From contig NZ_JAAMQZ010000006.1 in NCBI RefSeq assembly GCF_013522825.1, positions 101,798 to 165,797 on the forward strand: a stretch of 64,000 bases of DNA. The letters are read 5' to 3'. The translations under genes were made by a program, and so were the position numbers. This document shows, one piece after another, positions 59,761 through 64,000 of the stretch; the first letter of the stretch is position 1, and every line of letters begins with the position of its first letter. The DNA is from Stutzerimonas stutzeri. Its GTDB lineage: Bacteria > Pseudomonadota > Gammaproteobacteria > Pseudomonadales > Pseudomonadaceae. The notes below the pieces were generated by a model that saw only the letters and a program-made list of their open reading frames with translations, was not told the origin of the DNA and made no database searches.

Positions 59761-60837
59761 ATGCGTCCCCTCGTTGCCACGGTCGATCTGGCCGCCATTC
59801 GTCACAACTATGCCCTCGCGAAACGCTGCGCGCCGGGTCGGCAGGCTTTTGCGGTGGTCAAGGCCGATGCTTACGGTCATGGGGCTGCGGCGGTGGTTGC
59901 GGCATTGCGCGAGGAGGCTGACGGTTTCGCCGTGTGCAGCGTCGAGGAGGCGCGCGTGGTGCGCGAACAGGCGCCAGAAGCCCGTCTGCTGCTGCTCGAA
60001 GGCTGTTTCGATACCGAGGACTATGCGGCGGCCATGGCGCTGGGGCTGGATATCTCGGTGCAGGGTGCCACGCAGGCGCAGCGGCTGCTGGACTGCCCGC
60101 CGGTACGGGCGCTGAATGTCTGGCTCAAGCTGGATTCGGGGATGCACCGGCTGGGTTTCGAGCCTGCCGAGCTGCAGCGCTGGGCAGAGCGCCTGCGCGG
60201 CGCGCCGCAGGTGGCGGAGGTCAACCTGATGAGCCACTTCGCCTGTGCCGATGAGCATCTGCACGCACTCACCGATCATCAGCTGGAGCGCTGCCACGGC
60301 ATGCAGGGGTTCGCCTTCGATCAGCGCAGCTTCGCCAACTCCGCCGCCGTGCTGACCCTGGCGCCGGCGCATATGGACTGGCTGCGCCCCGGCATCATGC
60401 TCTACGGGGCTTCGCCCTTCGCCGAACGCAGTGCCGCCGAACTAGGGTTGCGCCCGGCCATGACGCTGACCGCCGAGGTGATCGCCATGCACGACGTGCC
60501 CGCCGGCGACAGCGTCGGCTATGGTGCGACCTGGGTGGCGCAGCGCCCGTCGCGCATCGGCACCGTCAGCTGCGGTTATGCCGACGGCTATCCGCGTCAT
60601 GCGCCATCGGGTACGCCCGTCGTGGTTCGCGGCCAGCGCGTGCCGCTGGCGGGCAGGGTGTCGATGGACATGCTGGCGATCGACCTGACCGACCTTCCCG
60701 AAGCTGCCATCGGCGATGCGGTGGAGCTCTGGGGCGCGCAGCTGCCTGTCGACGAAGTGGCCCGGGCGAGCGGCACCATCGGTTACGAATTGCTCACCAA
60801 GGTGACGCAGCGAGTGCCGCGCAGATACGTCTTTTAA
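59761..60837 (+). CDS. alr: Alr, alanine racemase
   Basis: PLP enzyme making D-alanine for peptidoglycan. 358 residues. PLP lysine K34 in AVVKADAYGHG, and the catalytic tyrosine in DSVGYGATW (about 254); LKLDSGMHRLGF and RVSMDMLAIDLTD are conserved. Start ATG 59761 aligns with the family N-terminus (ATVDLAAIRHNY). The position after dnaB matches other pseudomonads. Confidence 0.97.
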   Translation: MRPLVATVDLAAIRHNYALAKRCAPGRQAFAVVKADAYGHGAAAVVAALREEADGFAVCSVEEARVVREQAPEARLLLLEGCFDTEDYAAAMALGLDISVQGATQAQRLLDCPPVRALNVWLKLDSGMHRLGFEPAELQRWAERLRGAPQVAEVNLMSHFACADEHLHALTDHQLERCHGMQGFAFDQRSFANSAAVLTLAPAHMDWLRPGIMLYGASPFAERSAAELGLRPAMTLTAEVIAMHDVPAGDSVGYGATWVAQRPSRIGTVSCGYADGYPRHAPSGTPVVVRGQRVPLAGRVSMDMLAIDLTDLPEAAIGDAVELWGAQLPVDEVARASGTIGYELLTKVTQRVPRRYVF

Positions 60838-60903
60838 CGCCCGTAGAAGCGCTTGAGGCTGGAGGCTGGACGAAAAAGCCTGACGAGGGATTGGCATTAG
60901 CCG

Positions 60904-60977
60904 TGTAGGGTGGATGACGCGAAGCTCATCCACCGAGGTGCAGTCAGCGTGGATGTAAAAAACGACATCCACCCTAC
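60904..60977. repeat. Nested GTGGATG hairpin repeat downstream of alr
   Basis: GTAGGGTGGATG ... CATCCACC followed by GTGGATGT...ACATCCACCCTAC. The outer ends (GTAGGGTGGATG and CATCCACCCTAC) are complementary, so the unit can fold as two small hairpins or one long one. The right half equals the GGTGGATGT hairpin of the two large modules. Confidence 0.88.
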
Positions 60978-61060
60978 GATTTCCGACCTCTGTGCTGGGA
61001 CATGCTGGTCATTTTTTGTGCTATATTCCGCGCCCGTTTTCGTTGCCCCGGTTTTTCGCC

Positions 61061-63340
<2,280 letters not shown>

Positions 63341-63368
63341 CGGAGGCGTCGGGTTACTCCATCGGATC

Positions 63369-63480
63369 GTCGGATTACGCCTTCGGAAACCCGGATTACG
63401 CCTTCGGCTAATCCAGGCTACGAACTGCGCATCTTTGGCCGAATAAATTCGGCTCTACAGGTGGCGGTCATCAGATGTAG
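63369..63480. repeat. Hairpin repeats and a truncated third copy of the composite module next to IS110
   Basis: Two GGATTACGCCTTCGG-type units in reverse orientation ending AGGCTAC (63369-63421) are followed by CTGCGCATCTTTGGCCGAAT and onward (63425-63480), which matches the inner part of the modules at 3508 and 41966 up to TGTAG at 63480. The sequence then changes abruptly, 15 bp before the transposase stop. Confidence 0.88.
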
Positions 63481-64000
63481 ATACCGTCTTGCCCCTCACT
63501 TCGCAATAGCGAGTTCGGGGTTGAACGGTTCGCCGGATTTCAACACGCCATAGGCGATACAGAGCAATTTACGCATCGCCGCGCAGACGATCTGTTTGCC
63601 GGCTTTACCTCTGGCTTTCATCCGCTCGACCATTGCCCGAATGGCAGGGTTACGGCTCATGGACGTAATGGCTGGCATGTAGAGCCCCGCGCGCAAGCTG
63701 GCCGACCCCATGCGGGAAATCCGCACATGCCCTTTGAGTATTCCCGAGTCCTGTAGCTTGGGATTGAGCCCTGCAAAAGCGGTGACCGCTCGGCTGCTGC
63801 CGAAGCGTTGAATGTCCCCCAGTTCAGCCAGCAGAAGCGCTGCTGTCCGCTCAGCAATGCCGTCGATGCTCGAGAGCAGGTCACGCTGGCCGCGCAAGTC
63901 ATCGTTGTCGTCGAAATGCTGCTTGATCGCTTCCAGCGTCTCGGCGATTTGCTGGCGTAAATGTTCAAGAACCGACTCGATCGACGCCTTGACCTTGGTC
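63481..64000. mobile_element. IS110-family insertion sequence, right end
   Basis: The right boundary is placed at about 63481, where similarity to the composite repeat stops. IS110 elements lack classical inverted repeats, so the edge cannot be confirmed by end sequences here. The left end, and any bridge RNA region upstream of the transposase, is outside the window. Confidence 0.6.
63496..64000 (-). CDS. IS110-family transposase (3' part; 5' part outside the window)
   Basis: A reading frame of 167 codons open to the window edge. The C-terminal Transposase_20 domain is clear: SSIDGIAERTAALLLAELGD, FAGLNPKLQDSG, RISRMGSASLRAGLYMPAI with the likely catalytic serine region, and CAAMRKLLCIAYGVLKSGEPF. 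The N-terminal DEDD/RuvC-like half should lie beyond base 64000. Preceded in the protein by a charged helical linker (RQQIAETLEAIKQHFDDNDD). No frameshift in the visible part. Confidence 0.92.
   Translation of the reverse strand, partial: TKVKASIESVLEHLRQQIAETLEAIKQHFDDNDDLRGQRDLLSSIDGIAERTAALLLAELGDIQRFGSSRAVTAFAGLNPKLQDSGILKGHVRISRMGSASLRAGLYMPAITSMSRNPAIRAMVERMKARGKAGKQIVCAAMRKLLCIAYGVLKSGEPFNPELAIAK

Overview
The window is a contiguous chromosomal segment of a GC-rich gammaproteobacterium, almost certainly a Pseudomonas of the mendocina/pseudoalcaligenes/stutzeri type. Three things point there: the gene orders xseB-ispA-dxs, amiB-mutL-miaA-hfq-hflX-hflK-hflC, rnr-rlmB-rpsF-rpsR-rplI-dnaB-alr and mpl-ubiX; protein lengths and motif positions that agree with Pseudomonas homologues (for example NorB heme and FeB ligands at H60, H207, H258/259, H347, H349); and denitrification genes. 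Species-level placement is inference.

Layout. 1-3448: end of a nor operon (norC tail, norB, norD). 3449-4808: a composite repeat, ribA and a small membrane protein. 5009-12307, all on the minus strand: a cobalamin block with cobT-cobS-cobC, then a cobalamin riboswitch followed by a BtuB-like receptor and BtuF/C/D-like ABC importer genes. 12635-15777, minus: xseB-ispA-dxs. 16060-21425, minus: a TauE/SafE exporter, an orphan solute-binding lipoprotein overlapping a PAS-GGDEF-EAL protein, and a membrane-anchored SDR. 21816-23640: nirK-nirV. 23713-27623, minus: a FAN1-type nuclease and a helicase with an N-terminal nuclease-like domain, behind a promoter carrying a CTG-N10-CAG LexA box. 27788-31950, minus: photolyase, TudS-DUF1722 protein, TIGR01777 epimerase, ppa. 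32090-36571: mtfA, mpl, ubiX, a YceK-like lipoprotein, queG. 36642-47036: the nnr-tsaE-amiB-mutL-miaA-hfq-hflXKC superoperon. 47318-49889: hisZ, purA. 50039-50307: two identical tRNA-Leu(CAG) genes on the minus strand. 50513-60837: rnr, rlmB, a hybrid histidine kinase, rpsF-rpsR-DUF2232-rplI, dnaB, alr. 61061-63340: a YgiQ-type radical SAM protein. 63496-64000: 3' part of an IS110-family transposase leaving the window.

Functional links. nirK/nirV and norCBD give nitrite to nitrous oxide capacity, though they lie 18 kb apart. The cobalamin block couples regulated uptake with late assembly of the lower ligand. FAN1, the helicase and the photolyase form a DNA-repair neighbourhood.

Most unexplained structure is in the intergenic DNA. 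A family of short GTAGG-led hairpins recurs at 14 or more gene borders. Two near-identical composite modules of about 235 bp end in TTGCAGC heptad arrays (10 and 12 copies), immediately upstream of ribA and of miaA. A third, truncated copy abuts the IS110 transposase. The best candidates for something under-described are this repeat family with its IS110 junction, the SOS-controlled FAN1/helicase operon, and the binding-protein/c-di-GMP pair. No CRISPR array, rRNA, phage or toxin-antitoxin module was seen.
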